Source of the DNA: Bradyrhizobium sp. SZCCT0153
GTDB lineage: Bacteria; Pseudomonadota; Alphaproteobacteria; Rhizobiales; Xanthobacteraceae
Length of the DNA: 64,000 nucleotides
NCBI RefSeq assembly: GCF_018129995.1
Contig: NZ_JAFCKS010000014.1
Location: 20,573 to 84,572, forward strand
Reading direction: 5' to 3'
Below, one piece after another: positions 32,810 to 41,217 of the stretch (its first letter is position 1; the number at the start of each line of letters is the position of its first letter). Below the pieces are notes generated by a model, which worked only from the letters and a program-made list of their open reading frames with translations, was not told the DNA's origin and made no database searches. The position numbers were made by a program, and so were the translations under genes.

Positions 32810-33991
32810 TTACTTCAACTTGCATTTGCTCTCCGGGCGATCGTAGCCGAGCGTGTCGAGCTCGGAGACCTGGTGCAGAAAACCCTCCTGCGGCGACACC
32901 GACACCACCATGCGGCCGTCGACGAGCAGGATCGGCTGGCGCAGCTGCAGGTTCCAGTCGCGCAAGGTCAGCTTCGTGCCTTTGAAGGCGGCGACCGAGA
33001 AATCCGGACCCTTGATGAAATCGGTGACTTTTTTGACATCGCCGGAATTGGTGCGCGAGGTGGCTTCGCCGATCATGCGTACGGCCGTCCATGCCTGCAT
33101 GTCGAGCGCGGTCATCCGCCGCGAGTTCAGCTTGACGAAGCGGTTTTGCATCTGGATCGCGCCCCACTGGTCCTGTGAAGCGTCCCAGCTCCGCGGCACG
33201 AGACCGGCCGAGCCCGCGACGGGGCGGGGATCCCAGGTGCGATAGGGCAGGTAGGCGCCGAACACCTCGCTCTCGTCGGCGGCGACCAGCACGTCGTAGG
33301 CCGGCGCCTGTTGCGTGAACACCGGCATCTGGCGCTGGATCAGCGTCACGCCTGAATCGGTGCGCCGCGCGCCGCCTTTGTCCTCGAAATTGCGCTCCTG
33401 TACGATCTTGGCGCCGAACCGTGTGGCGGTGCGCCGCAGCGCATCGGCGAACAGCTTGTCCTCGTCATGCGAGCCGACCACGAGCAGCCAGCGCTTCCAC
33501 TGCTTCCACACCAGGTACTGGCCGAGCGCGTCGGCGAGCATCGACCGCGTCGGCGCGGTATGGATGACGTTGGCGCGGCAATCGGCCTCGCGCAGCCGCT
33601 CGTCGATCGCCCCCGCATTGAACAACAGCGTGCCGCGCTCGCGCAGGGCGTCCGATACTTTCAGCAGCGCATCGGCCGGCAGATCGGCGATGATGAAGCC
33701 GTTGCGCGCGGCAAGATCGGTCGCGGCCTGCACGGCATCCTCGCCCTCCTTGATACGCCGCTCCTCCAGCGCAAAACGCTGGCCCAGGAATTTGCCGGTG
33801 GTGTTGTTGTCCTCGATGGCGAGGCGCGCGCCGGCGACGCCGTCATTGTCCGCGGGCTGCTCGACCAGCGACAGCGTCGATCTGGTGCCGGCGATACCGA
33901 GATAGCCGACGCCGATCATGACAGGGTCAGCCGCGAGCGCACTCGTCGCGGTGACACCCAAGCCGATCAGGCCGACCAACCATCGGATCAT
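32810..33991 (-). CDS. lutA: Periplasmic binding protein of the Ped/Lut ABC system
   Basis: 393-residue type I (Leu/Ile/Val-like) binding-protein fold with a Sec signal (RWLVGLIGLGVTATSALA). Family segments: IGVGYLGIAGTRSTLSLVEQPADNDGVAGARLAIEDNNTTG and WLLVVGSHDEDKLFADALRRTA. CTGGAGGAAAC fixes the start at 33991. First gene of the five-gene operon (binding protein, propeller, ATPase, permease, exported protein). The homologues in PQQ systems are linked to lanthanide uptake; the actual ligand, free ion or chelate, is unknown. Confidence 0.9.
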   Translation of the reverse strand: MIRWLVGLIGLGVTATSALAADPVMIGVGYLGIAGTRSTLSLVEQPADNDGVAGARLAIEDNNTTGKFLGQRFALEERRIKEGEDAVQAATDLAARNGFIIADLPADALLKVSDALRERGTLLFNAGAIDERLREADCRANVIHTAPTRSMLADALGQYLVWKQWKRWLLVVGSHDEDKLFADALRRTATRFGAKIVQERNFEDKGGARRTDSGVTLIQRQMPVFTQQAPAYDVLVAADESEVFGAYLPYRTWDPRPVAGSAGLVPRSWDASQDQWGAIQMQNRFVKLNSRRMTALDMQAWTAVRMIGEATSRTNSGDVKKVTDFIKGPDFSVAAFKGTKLTLRDWNLQLRQPILLVDGRMVVSVSPQEGFLHQVSELDTLGYDRPESKCKLK

Positions 33992-34117
33992 GTTTCCTCC
34001 AGAGGTTCTCCCCGGCTTGACCGCCGGTCGAGAATTGTCTCTGCTAAAGCATGACCGATTTGCCGGGCCATGCAACCCCGCATTTCGTCCCCGCGCAGGA
34101 GGCCTGGAATCACGATC

Positions 34118-34633
34118 ATGCGAGCGCCGATATGTTTGCTGATATGTTTCATGGCTTTGCTGTTGACGGCATCGGGCGCGCGCGCCGATCCGCCGAAGCT
34201 CGCGGTGTTCGATTTCGAGTTGATCGACACCAGCCTGCCGGGCGAGTTCTACGGCTCCAAGCCGGAGGAGGCGCGGCTCGATCGCATCGGCGAGCAGCTG
34301 CGCAAGGAACTGACTGAGTCAGGCAGGTTCCAGGTGCTCGATATCGCGCCGGTCAGGGACGCCGCCCGTCACGCCAATCTGCAGGCCTGCGGCGGCTGCG
34401 ACCTCAAGCTTGCCGGAGAACTCGGCGCCGAGCTGGAGATCACCGGCATGGTGCAGAAGGTCTCGAACCTGATCATCAACCTCAACATCTATCTGCGCGA
34501 CGTGAAGACCGGCAATATGATCACCGCCGCCAGCGCCGACATGCGCGGCAACACGGATGAATCCTGGACCCGCACGATGAACTACCTCATCCGCAACCGC
34601 TTGCTGGCACCGAATTACGGCAAGCCGGAGTAG
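34118..34633 (+). CDS. Exported DUF3280/DUF2380-family protein
   Basis: 171 residues: signal peptide (APICLLICFMALLLTASGARA), then LAVFDFELIDTSLPGEFYGSKPEEARLDRIGEQLRKEL, the start of a domain also seen in lipoproteins that assess nucleotide- or metal-linked status. A Cys pair appears as ACGGCDLK. AGGAGG lies about 15 bases before the ATG, rather far; an ATG at 34070 is open upstream but lengthens the signal. Divergent from lutA over 126 bp and conserved beside such ABC operons. Confidence 0.8.
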   Translation: MRAPICLLICFMALLLTASGARADPPKLAVFDFELIDTSLPGEFYGSKPEEARLDRIGEQLRKELTESGRFQVLDIAPVRDAARHANLQACGGCDLKLAGELGAELEITGMVQKVSNLIINLNIYLRDVKTGNMITAASADMRGNTDESWTRTMNYLIRNRLLAPNYGKPE

Positions 34634-34717
34634 ATTCTTCTCTCCGCGTGCGCCGCTGCCACCTTCTCCCACAACAAGGGGAGAAGGGAAGGCAGCGTGC
34701 GCTTGGCGTGCAGAGCA

Positions 34718-35563
34718 TCACCCTTTCAATCGCTCCGCATGCCAATGCAGGTGATCGCCCATGAAGGTCGAGATGAAATAATAGCTGTGGTCGTAGCCCG
34801 CCTGCCGCTGCAGCGTCAGCGGGATGTTGGCCTTGGTGCAGGCGGCCTGCAGCAGCTCTGGCCTCAGCTGCTCCTTCAGGAAATTGTCGGCCTCGCCGAC
34901 ATCGACGAGGAAGCCGGAAAACTTCGCGCCGTCCTCGATCAGCGCCACCGTGTCGTGGCTGCGCCACGTATCCTTGTTCGGCCCGAGATAGCCGGTCAGC
35001 GCCTTGATGCCCCAGGGCACGAGCGACGGCGCCACGATCGGCGCGAACGCGCTGGCGGCGCGAAAACGGTGCGGGTTGCGCAGCGCCACCGTCAGCGCGC
35101 CGTGGCCGCCCATGGAATGGCCCATCACCGATTGCCGCTTGGCATCGACCGGAAAATTCTCGGCGACCAGCTTCGGCAGCTCGTCGGTGACGTAGCTCCA
35201 CATGCGATAATTGCGCGCAAACGGCTCTTGCGTGGCATCGACATAGAAGCCGGCGCCGAGGCCAAAATCATAGGCATTGTTGGCGTCGCCCGGCACGTCG
35301 GGCCCGCGCGGGCTGGTGTCGGGCGCCACGAAGATCAGGCCGAGCTCGGCGCAGGCCTTGCGGAATTCGCCCTTCTCGGTGACGTTGGCATGCGTGCAGG
35401 TGAGGCCGGACAGATACCAGACCATTGGAAGCTTGGCGCCGGCTGCATGCGGGGGAACATAGACCGAGAACACCATGTCGGTTCCGGTCGCCTGGCTTGC
35501 GTGGCGATACACGCCCTGCACGCCGCCATAGGATGTATTGGTCGAGACAGTCTGAATCGTCAT
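34718..35563 (-). CDS. fghA: S-formylglutathione hydrolase
   Basis: 281-residue cytoplasmic esterase-D-type hydrolase that splits S-formylglutathione into formate and glutathione. Catalytic Ser150 sits in GHSMGGHGAL; PVVW-like LSGLTCTHANVTEKG and GYDHSYYFISTFMGDHLHWH with the catalytic His are present. The start at 35563 is chosen over an ATG 11 codons upstream because it matches the family length. It completes the glutathione route opened by frmA and gfa 27 kb away. A fragment of a repeat (CCTTCTCCC...GGGAGAAGG, 34671-34689) lies after the stop. Confidence 0.96.
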   Translation of the reverse strand: MTIQTVSTNTSYGGVQGVYRHASQATGTDMVFSVYVPPHAAGAKLPMVWYLSGLTCTHANVTEKGEFRKACAELGLIFVAPDTSPRGPDVPGDANNAYDFGLGAGFYVDATQEPFARNYRMWSYVTDELPKLVAENFPVDAKRQSVMGHSMGGHGALTVALRNPHRFRAASAFAPIVAPSLVPWGIKALTGYLGPNKDTWRSHDTVALIEDGAKFSGFLVDVGEADNFLKEQLRPELLQAACTKANIPLTLQRQAGYDHSYYFISTFMGDHLHWHAERLKG

Positions 35564-35641
35564 GGCTTTGGGCTCCGTGGCATCTAACCACATCATGATT
35601 GCAACGCTTGTGTGACCGAATTTGCGGCGGCTGCCGGCGCG

Positions 35642-36262
35642 TCAGGCGACGCCACTGTCGATCGCCAGCCGCACCAGCTCGACCGAGGTTTTGACGCCGA
35701 GTTTCTGGCGCATGATGGAGGAGGTGTTGGCGACCGTCTTGTAGGACGATTGCACCAGCCAGGCGATCTCGGACAGGCTCTTTCCGGCGCTGAGCAGCCG
35801 CAGGATCTCCATCTCGCGCGCGTTCAGCTTCGACAGCGGGCTTTGCGCCAGCGTCGGCCCTGCGAAGGCGATGCTGCGCGCGATCGCGCTCGGCAGATAG
35901 GTGCCGCCGCCTCCGACGGTGCGGATCGCCTCGACGAGGTCGTCGGGGTCGCCGGTCTTGGAGACATAGCCCTTGGCGCCGCATTCGATCGCGCGCGCGG
36001 CGAAGGCGGGGTCGTCGTTCATGCTGAACATGATGATGCGGGCCTCGGGCGCGCGCTCTAGGATGCGGCGCGCCAGCTCGAAGCCGGAGACGGTCGGCAG
36101 GTTGATGTCGATGATCGAGAGGTCGGGGCGCTCGACGATGAAGACGCATTCGCCGTCCTCGGCGTCGGCGGCCTCCAAAATCTCGATCTCGCCTTCGTCG
36201 GCGAGCACGGCACGGCAGCCGGAAGCCACGATGGGATGATCGTCGACGATCAGAATGCGCAT
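35642..36262 (-). CDS. LuxR/NarL-type response regulator
   Basis: 206 residues. Receiver domain MRILIVDDHP with phospho-acceptor D52 (SIIDINLP) and Lys in YVSKTGDP; HTH at about 140-200 (LNAREMEILRLLSAGKSLSEIAWLVQSSYKTVANTSSIMRQKLGV). GAGGAGCG precedes the start. Divergent from the cognate kinase gene (192 bp). Related regulators (AgmR, ExaE, PedR2, MxbM) control PQQ dehydrogenase and lanthanide-switch genes, so control of the alcohol operons is likely. Confidence 0.93.
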   Translation of the reverse strand: MRILIVDDHPIVASGCRAVLADEGEIEILEAADAEDGECVFIVERPDLSIIDINLPTVSGFELARRILERAPEARIIMFSMNDDPAFAARAIECGAKGYVSKTGDPDDLVEAIRTVGGGGTYLPSAIARSIAFAGPTLAQSPLSKLNAREMEILRLLSAGKSLSEIAWLVQSSYKTVANTSSIMRQKLGVKTSVELVRLAIDSGVA

Positions 36263-36454
36263 GGACGCTCCTCGCGACAGCGCCGACCTGTTTTCCGCCG
36301 CATGATACCGGACGAGACAAATGCGCGTCTCATGTCGCCTCATGCAACCCGGCCGGGATTGCTGTACGGTTTCGATTAGATATCGGGCGCTTCGCCTCTG
36401 TCAACGTCACCGGACAGGCGCGGGCCAACCTTCGCGGGGCGACAGGCGGCACCA

Positions 36455-37813
36455 ATGTGGCAAAATCTATCCTTGCGCGCGCGCATCAACCTGCTGCTGG
36501 CGCTGCTGCTGGCGCTGGGGCTCGCGGTCAATATCGGCCGCCAGGTCGCGGAAGCCGGGCCGCGCGTGCAGGCCGAGGACCAGAGCGTGATCCGGCTGGC
36601 GCGCGAATTCATCGAGATGATCGTTGCGGACCTCAACGAGGCGCCGGATCCTGACGCGCGGTTGAACCAGATCGCGCGCGACCTCAGCCGCCTGCGCCAT
36701 GTCAGCATCGCGCTTCGGGACGGCGACGGTCGTCCGCTGACGCCGCCCCGGAGCGACGCCGATGACGACACGCGCGGGCCTCCGGCCTGGTTCGTCGGTC
36801 TGGTTCATCCCGAGCAGACCGCGGTGAGCGTGCCGGTCTCGATCCACGGCAAGCCGGGCTCGCTGCTGATCACCTCGCACCCCGACGACGAGATCGCCGA
36901 GATCTGGGACGGCATCGTGACCCAGCTCGAGGTCGGCTCGGTGATCGCGCTGGCGCTGTTCCTGGTGATGATGAATGTGGTCGGGCGGGCGCTGGCGCCG
37001 CTGCAGTCCCTGGCGGATGTGATGGCCGAGCTCGAGGGCGGACGCTATCAGGCGCGCGTCGTGCCGGGCGGCGCGCCGGAACTCGCAGCGATCTGCACCA
37101 AGCTCAACCATCTTGCGGCGACGCTCAGCGAGGCGATCGAGGACAAGCGGCGCCTCGCCGAACGCACGGTGTCGCTTCAGGACGTCGAGCGCAAGGAGAT
37201 CGCGCGCGAGCTCCATGACGAGTTCGGCCCCTACCTGTTCTCGCTGCGCGCCCATGCCAGTGCGCTGGCGAAGCAGGCGGACGGACGCGCCCCGAATGCC
37301 GAGGCCGTGCGAAGACACGGCAGCGCCATGCTGGAGCAGATCAACGCGCTCCAGCAGTTCAATCGCCGGGTGCTGGAGCGTCTGCGCCCCGTCGGCCTTG
37401 CCGAGCTCGGCCTGCGTCAGGCGCTGGAATCGCTGTCGCGGCTGTGGCGGGAATCGCATCCCGATGTCGCGATCGAGACCGTGATCTCGCCGGCGCTTGG
37501 CGTCACCGGCGAGACCGCCGACCTTACCATCTACCGCATCGTGCAGGAGGCGCTGACCAACGTGTTCCGCCACGCCGGCGCGACCTCGGTCAACGTCGTC
37601 ATCGAGCCGGTGGAGCAGGTATCGGGCGATGGTCGCTTCTGCGCACGGGTGCGGGTCAGCGACAATGGCCGCGGCATGGAGCCGGGCCAGAAGCTCGGCT
37701 TCGGCCTCGTCGGCATGCGCGAGCGGATCCTGGCGCTGGGCGGCACACTCAACGTCGTCTCCGGCGATGGCGGTCTGACCGTCGAAGCGCTGGTTCCGAC
37801 GGCGGTGGCCTGA
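36455..37813 (+). CDS. Membrane sensor histidine kinase (NarX/UhpB type)
   Basis: 452 residues: TM1 at about 11-28, periplasmic sensor of about 120 residues rich in Asp (for example RSDADDDTRG), TM2 at about 160-177, HAMP, HisKA_3 with phospho-acceptor H254 (IARELHDEFGPYLFSLR) and an HATPase domain (SDNGRGMEPGQKLGFGLVGMRER). Its partner is the divergent response regulator. The acidic periplasmic domain could sense metal directly, as proposed for PedS2, but this is inference. Confidence 0.9.
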   Translation: MWQNLSLRARINLLLALLLALGLAVNIGRQVAEAGPRVQAEDQSVIRLAREFIEMIVADLNEAPDPDARLNQIARDLSRLRHVSIALRDGDGRPLTPPRSDADDDTRGPPAWFVGLVHPEQTAVSVPVSIHGKPGSLLITSHPDDEIAEIWDGIVTQLEVGSVIALALFLVMMNVVGRALAPLQSLADVMAELEGGRYQARVVPGGAPELAAICTKLNHLAATLSEAIEDKRRLAERTVSLQDVERKEIARELHDEFGPYLFSLRAHASALAKQADGRAPNAEAVRRHGSAMLEQINALQQFNRRVLERLRPVGLAELGLRQALESLSRLWRESHPDVAIETVISPALGVTGETADLTIYRIVQEALTNVFRHAGATSVNVVIEPVEQVSGDGRFCARVRVSDNGRGMEPGQKLGFGLVGMRERILALGGTLNVVSGDGGLTVEALVPTAVA

Positions 37814-37818
37814 TCGCG

Positions 37819-37847
37819 TCGGGAAGAATTCCCGATTTTGTCGGGAA
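37819..37847. promoter_or_regulatory. Inverted repeat TCGGGAA-GAA-TTCCCGA plus a third copy
   Basis: Perfect 7-bp arms (37819-37825 and 37829-37835) around GAA, with another TCGGGAA at 37841-37847. It starts six bases after the kinase stop and 120 bp before the TonB-receptor start. It may be an operator for the receptor gene or a hairpin ending the kinase message. Confidence 0.5.
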
Positions 37848-37967
37848 AATTGGTGCGGATATGGCCCGACCTTTTGTGGCTGGCGCACGCCTTGCTGCCG
37901 ATTACACTCGCCCTCGACCAACCGGCGAAAATCAAAACAGCCGGTGATCACGGATGGGAAGGCAGGG

Positions 37968-40490
37968 ATGGGCAATCGTCTTTGGCGTGTTGGATTCAAG
38001 CGTGTTGGATTCAAGCGTCTTGGGTTCAAGCGTCTTGGGTTCAAGCGTCGTTTGTTGATGGCGTCGGTTTCGAGCGGGCTGGTGTCCGGGCTGGTCTTCG
38101 CGGCCCCCGTGTGGGCGGCACAGGACGAGGAGACCAACGTCCAGAACCTTCCGCCGGTCGAGGTGACCGCGCCGCCGCCGGCGAGCGTGAGGCGCAGCGC
38201 GCCAACGCGGCCGGTCGCGCGTGTCGGGGCGGCGTCATCCGCCAGCCCGAAGACGCGCCTTTACGTCTACCCGACCTCGCCGGGCACCGGCCGGGGTCTC
38301 GACGTCGACAAGGTCCCGTCGGCGATCAACGCCGTGGATGCCAGCCAGATCAGGCGCACCGGCTCGCTGAACGTCACCGATGCGCTCCGCGACAACATCG
38401 CCGGCGTGAACATCACCGAAGTCACCGGCAATCCGTTTCAGCCGGATGTCGAATTCCGCGGCTTCGTCGCCTCGCCCGTGACCGGCACGCCGCAAGGCCT
38501 TGCGGTCTACCAGAACGGCGTCCGCATCAACGAAGCGTTCTCCGACGCCGTCAACTGGGATCTGATCCCGACCGCTGCGATCAGGTCGGTGACGCTCGTG
38601 ACCAACAACCCCGCCTTCGGCCTCAACGCGCTGGGCGGCGCGATCAATCTGCAGATGAAGGACGGCTTTACCTATCAGGGCGCGGAGCTCGATCTGATGG
38701 GCGGCTCGTTCGGCCGCATCCAGGGCTCGGCGCAATGGGGCAAGACGGTCGACAAGAATTACGCCGTCTATGCCGCGCTCGAGGGCCTGCACGACAACGG
38801 TTTCCGCAACTTCTCCCAGTCGGACGTGCGGCGCTTCTACGGCGACGTCGGCTACAAGGCCGGTGACAGCGAATTCCACGCCAACATGGGCGTCGCCAAG
38901 AACGATTTCGGCGCCAGCGCCACCGTTCCCGCCGAGCTGCTCGACAAATATTGGGGCGCGACCTACACGACCCCGCAGACCACCTCCAACCGCGTCGGCT
39001 ATCTCAACCTGACCGGCAAAGTCGATGCGACGCCGACCTGGACGCTCGAAGGCACCGCGCATGTGCGCCGCTACGAGCAGAAGCTCGTCGACGGCAACCC
39101 GACCGACGCGCAGGAATGCGCCATCGCCGGGCTGCTGTGCTTCGGCGACGACACGACACCGGCGAATGGCACGAGCGGCGTGCAGCTTGCCAATCCGTAT
39201 CCGTCCGGGACCATCCTCGGCGAGATCGACCGCAGCTCGATACGATCGACCACCTTCGGCGTGTCGGGGCAGGCCACCAACACCGATCAGCTGCTCGGGC
39301 ACGACAACCGCTTCGTGATGGGCGCGACCTACGACGCCAGCGTCACGCGCTACAACGCCACCGCCGAGATCGGCTCGATCGGAGAAAACTACGTCGTCAG
39401 CGGCAGCGGACTCTTCCTGGGGCCGACCGGCGTACCTGATACCGTTGCCGGTCCCGTCTCGCTGCGGACCGTCAACCAATATAACGGTCTCTACGCGATG
39501 GACACTTTCAATATCACCGACGCCTTTGCCGTCACCGGCGGCGGCCGTTTCAACGTGGCGCGCATCTCGCTGGAGGATCAACTCGGCACCGATCTCAACG
39601 GTGATCACACCTTCACCCGCTTCAATCCGGTGATCGGCGGCACCTACAAAATCACGCCGGAGCTGACCGCCTATGCCGGCTATTCCGAGGCCAACCGCGT
39701 GCCGACGCCGCTGGAACTCGGCTGCTCCGATCCGGCCCGTCCCTGTCTCATTGCCGCGTTTCTCGTCTCCGATCCGCCATTGAAGCAGGTCGTGTCCAAG
39801 ACCGTGGAAGCGGGCCTGCGCGGCAGCAGGGAGCTGAACATCGGCACGCTCGGCTGGAAAGTCGGCGGCTTCCGCGCCACCAATTACGACGACATCGTCG
39901 CTATCCCCGTTCCCGGCCGCACCGGCTTTGGCTATTTCTCCAATGTCGGCCGGACCCGGCGGCAGGGGCTCGAGGCCGAAATCAACATCAAGTCGTCGAC
40001 GCTTCAGTTCCAGGCGAGCTACGCCTTCGTCGATGCGCGCTTCCTCGACGCACTGACCATCGGCTCGAACAGCCCGTTCGCCGACGCCGACGGCAACATC
40101 CAGGTCTCGCCCGGCAACCAGCTTCCGGCGATCCCGCGTCACCGCGTCAAGGTCGGCGTGGACTATGCCGTGACCGACGTCTGGAAGGTCGGCGGCAACG
40201 CGATCTTCGTCTCCAGCCAATATCTGGTCGGCGACGAGTCCAATCAATATGCGAAGCTGCCGTCTTATACCGTGTTCAATCTCCACACCTCCTACCAGGT
40301 GACCAAGAATTTCCAGCTCTACGGCAAGGTCGACAACATCTTCGACAAACGCTACGCGACCTACGGACAGTTCTTCGACACGGGAGCCGTGCCCAACTTC
40401 ACCAACGGCGGCGCCGACTTCAACGACCCGCGTTCGCTCAGCCCGGCAAGGCCGCGCGCGTTCTATGCGGGGATGAGGGTGACGTTCTGA
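37968..40490 (+). CDS. TonB-dependent outer-membrane receptor (LutH-like by context)
   Basis: 840 residues. Plug domain at about 95-215 (VPSAINAVDASQIRRTGSLNVTDALRDNIAGVNI through LGGAINLQ), then a 22-strand barrel ending RAFYAGMRVTF. The start at 37968 follows GGGAAGGCAGGG. The signal peptide has an extended basic N-region made of four pentads, V/LGFKR, before the hydrophobic core SVSSGLVSGLVFAAPVWA. Placed after a two-component system and near the Lut-type ABC operon, it is the best candidate for outer-membrane uptake of lanthanide or a lanthanophore. Other metal chelates cannot be excluded. Confidence 0.88.
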   Translation: MGNRLWRVGFKRVGFKRLGFKRLGFKRRLLMASVSSGLVSGLVFAAPVWAAQDEETNVQNLPPVEVTAPPPASVRRSAPTRPVARVGAASSASPKTRLYVYPTSPGTGRGLDVDKVPSAINAVDASQIRRTGSLNVTDALRDNIAGVNITEVTGNPFQPDVEFRGFVASPVTGTPQGLAVYQNGVRINEAFSDAVNWDLIPTAAIRSVTLVTNNPAFGLNALGGAINLQMKDGFTYQGAELDLMGGSFGRIQGSAQWGKTVDKNYAVYAALEGLHDNGFRNFSQSDVRRFYGDVGYKAGDSEFHANMGVAKNDFGASATVPAELLDKYWGATYTTPQTTSNRVGYLNLTGKVDATPTWTLEGTAHVRRYEQKLVDGNPTDAQECAIAGLLCFGDDTTPANGTSGVQLANPYPSGTILGEIDRSSIRSTTFGVSGQATNTDQLLGHDNRFVMGATYDASVTRYNATAEIGSIGENYVVSGSGLFLGPTGVPDTVAGPVSLRTVNQYNGLYAMDTFNITDAFAVTGGGRFNVARISLEDQLGTDLNGDHTFTRFNPVIGGTYKITPELTAYAGYSEANRVPTPLELGCSDPARPCLIAAFLVSDPPLKQVVSKTVEAGLRGSRELNIGTLGWKVGGFRATNYDDIVAIPVPGRTGFGYFSNVGRTRRQGLEAEINIKSSTLQFQASYAFVDARFLDALTIGSNSPFADADGNIQVSPGNQLPAIPRHRVKVGVDYAVTDVWKVGGNAIFVSSQYLVGDESNQYAKLPSYTVFNLHTSYQVTKNFQLYGKVDNIFDKRYATYGQFFDTGAVPNFTNGGADFNDPRSLSPARPRAFYAGMRVTF
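37986..38045 (+). repeat. Four in-frame 15-bp tandem repeats in a signal peptide
   Basis: Units start at 37986, 38001, 38016 and 38031. The first two are identical (CGTGTTGGATTCAAG) and so are the last two (CGTCTTGGGTTCAAG). They encode RVGFK/RLGFK pentads in the n-region of the TonB-receptor signal peptide. Confidence 0.9.
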
Positions 40491-40650
40491 GCCCGGCCCG
40501 GCAAGCCCGGGGCCGGTGTGGGTGACGAGGAGGGGGGCTTCGTCGGTGCGCCGGCGCGGCGTGTCGCCACGGCTGTGTTCTACCTCAGGCCGATTGACTC
40601 ATTGTTCATGTTTTGTTCTTATGCTGGTCGTCCAGCCAAGGGAGCGAGCC

Positions 40651-40950
40651 ATGGACAACCGCATCAATGAAATCCGTAAGATCATCAGGGCGTTACGTAT
40701 CAGCATGCGTGAGGCTGAAGCGATCATGCATGAACAGATCAACCGGGACGAGGACTGCACTTTCGTGGCCAACGAGGTCATGAAGATGCGTACGGTAATG
40801 AGCGGGCTCGTCCAGGAGCGGGCCGCGCTCGGAGACACCGACCCGATCGTCGTCGCCAGCCTGTTCGTTCCCCGCCGAAAGCCGACGCCGCCGCGCCTCC
40901 GTATCGAGCGGCGTCGTCTCGTCCCGCCGCGAGAGGCGGCACGGGCATGA
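40651..40950 (+). CDS. Small hypothetical protein
   Basis: 99 residues; N-terminal half helical (MDNRINEIRKIIRALRISMREAEAIMHEQINRDEDC), C-terminal tail very basic and Pro-rich. AGGGAGCG precedes the ATG. Ends in an ATGA overlap with the next small gene, so the two form a pair. No family recognised; no signal peptide, so cytoplasmic. Confidence 0.7.
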   Translation: MDNRINEIRKIIRALRISMREAEAIMHEQINRDEDCTFVANEVMKMRTVMSGLVQERAALGDTDPIVVASLFVPRRKPTPPRLRIERRRLVPPREAARA

Positions 40951-41180
40951 AAGGACAGAGGCCGACCTACTTCTCCGACATGCAGGAGCCGCCGGAATTT
41001 TTGAAGGCGCTCGATCATGCGCGGCGCCTGTCCTGCCTCGAGGGTTGGTGCCGCATGCACATCGAGGCCATCCAGGTCGCGATCGACCAGTACGCGGAAG
41101 CAGCTCTCGGCAATCGGGAGTTCTTCCTCAACAAGCCGCACAGCATCGGCGGAAGTCGCAGCAACGGCGACGTGCCGTGA
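40947..41180 (+). CDS. Small hypothetical protein coupled to the preceding gene
   Basis: 77 residues with a helical middle (LKALDHARRLSCLEGWCRMHIEAIQVAIDQYAEAALGNREFFLNKPHSIG). Translationally coupled to the 99-residue gene. Convergent with the sugar-type permease 37 bp away. Function unknown. Confidence 0.7.
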   Translation: MKGQRPTYFSDMQEPPEFLKALDHARRLSCLEGWCRMHIEAIQVAIDQYAEAALGNREFFLNKPHSIGGSRSNGDVP

Positions 41181-41217
41181 CATCGAGGACCCGTCCCGGT
41201 GCCACGCTGTCCGCCGC

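Noticed and set aside
37986..38045. Possible CRISPR-like array
   Set aside because: The repeats are 15 bp, directly adjacent with no spacers, and in frame with a signal peptide.
38235..40286. 683-codon minus-strand open frame antisense to the TonB receptor
   Set aside because: GC-rich shadow frame; the opposite strand has plug and barrel signatures and the proper signal peptide.
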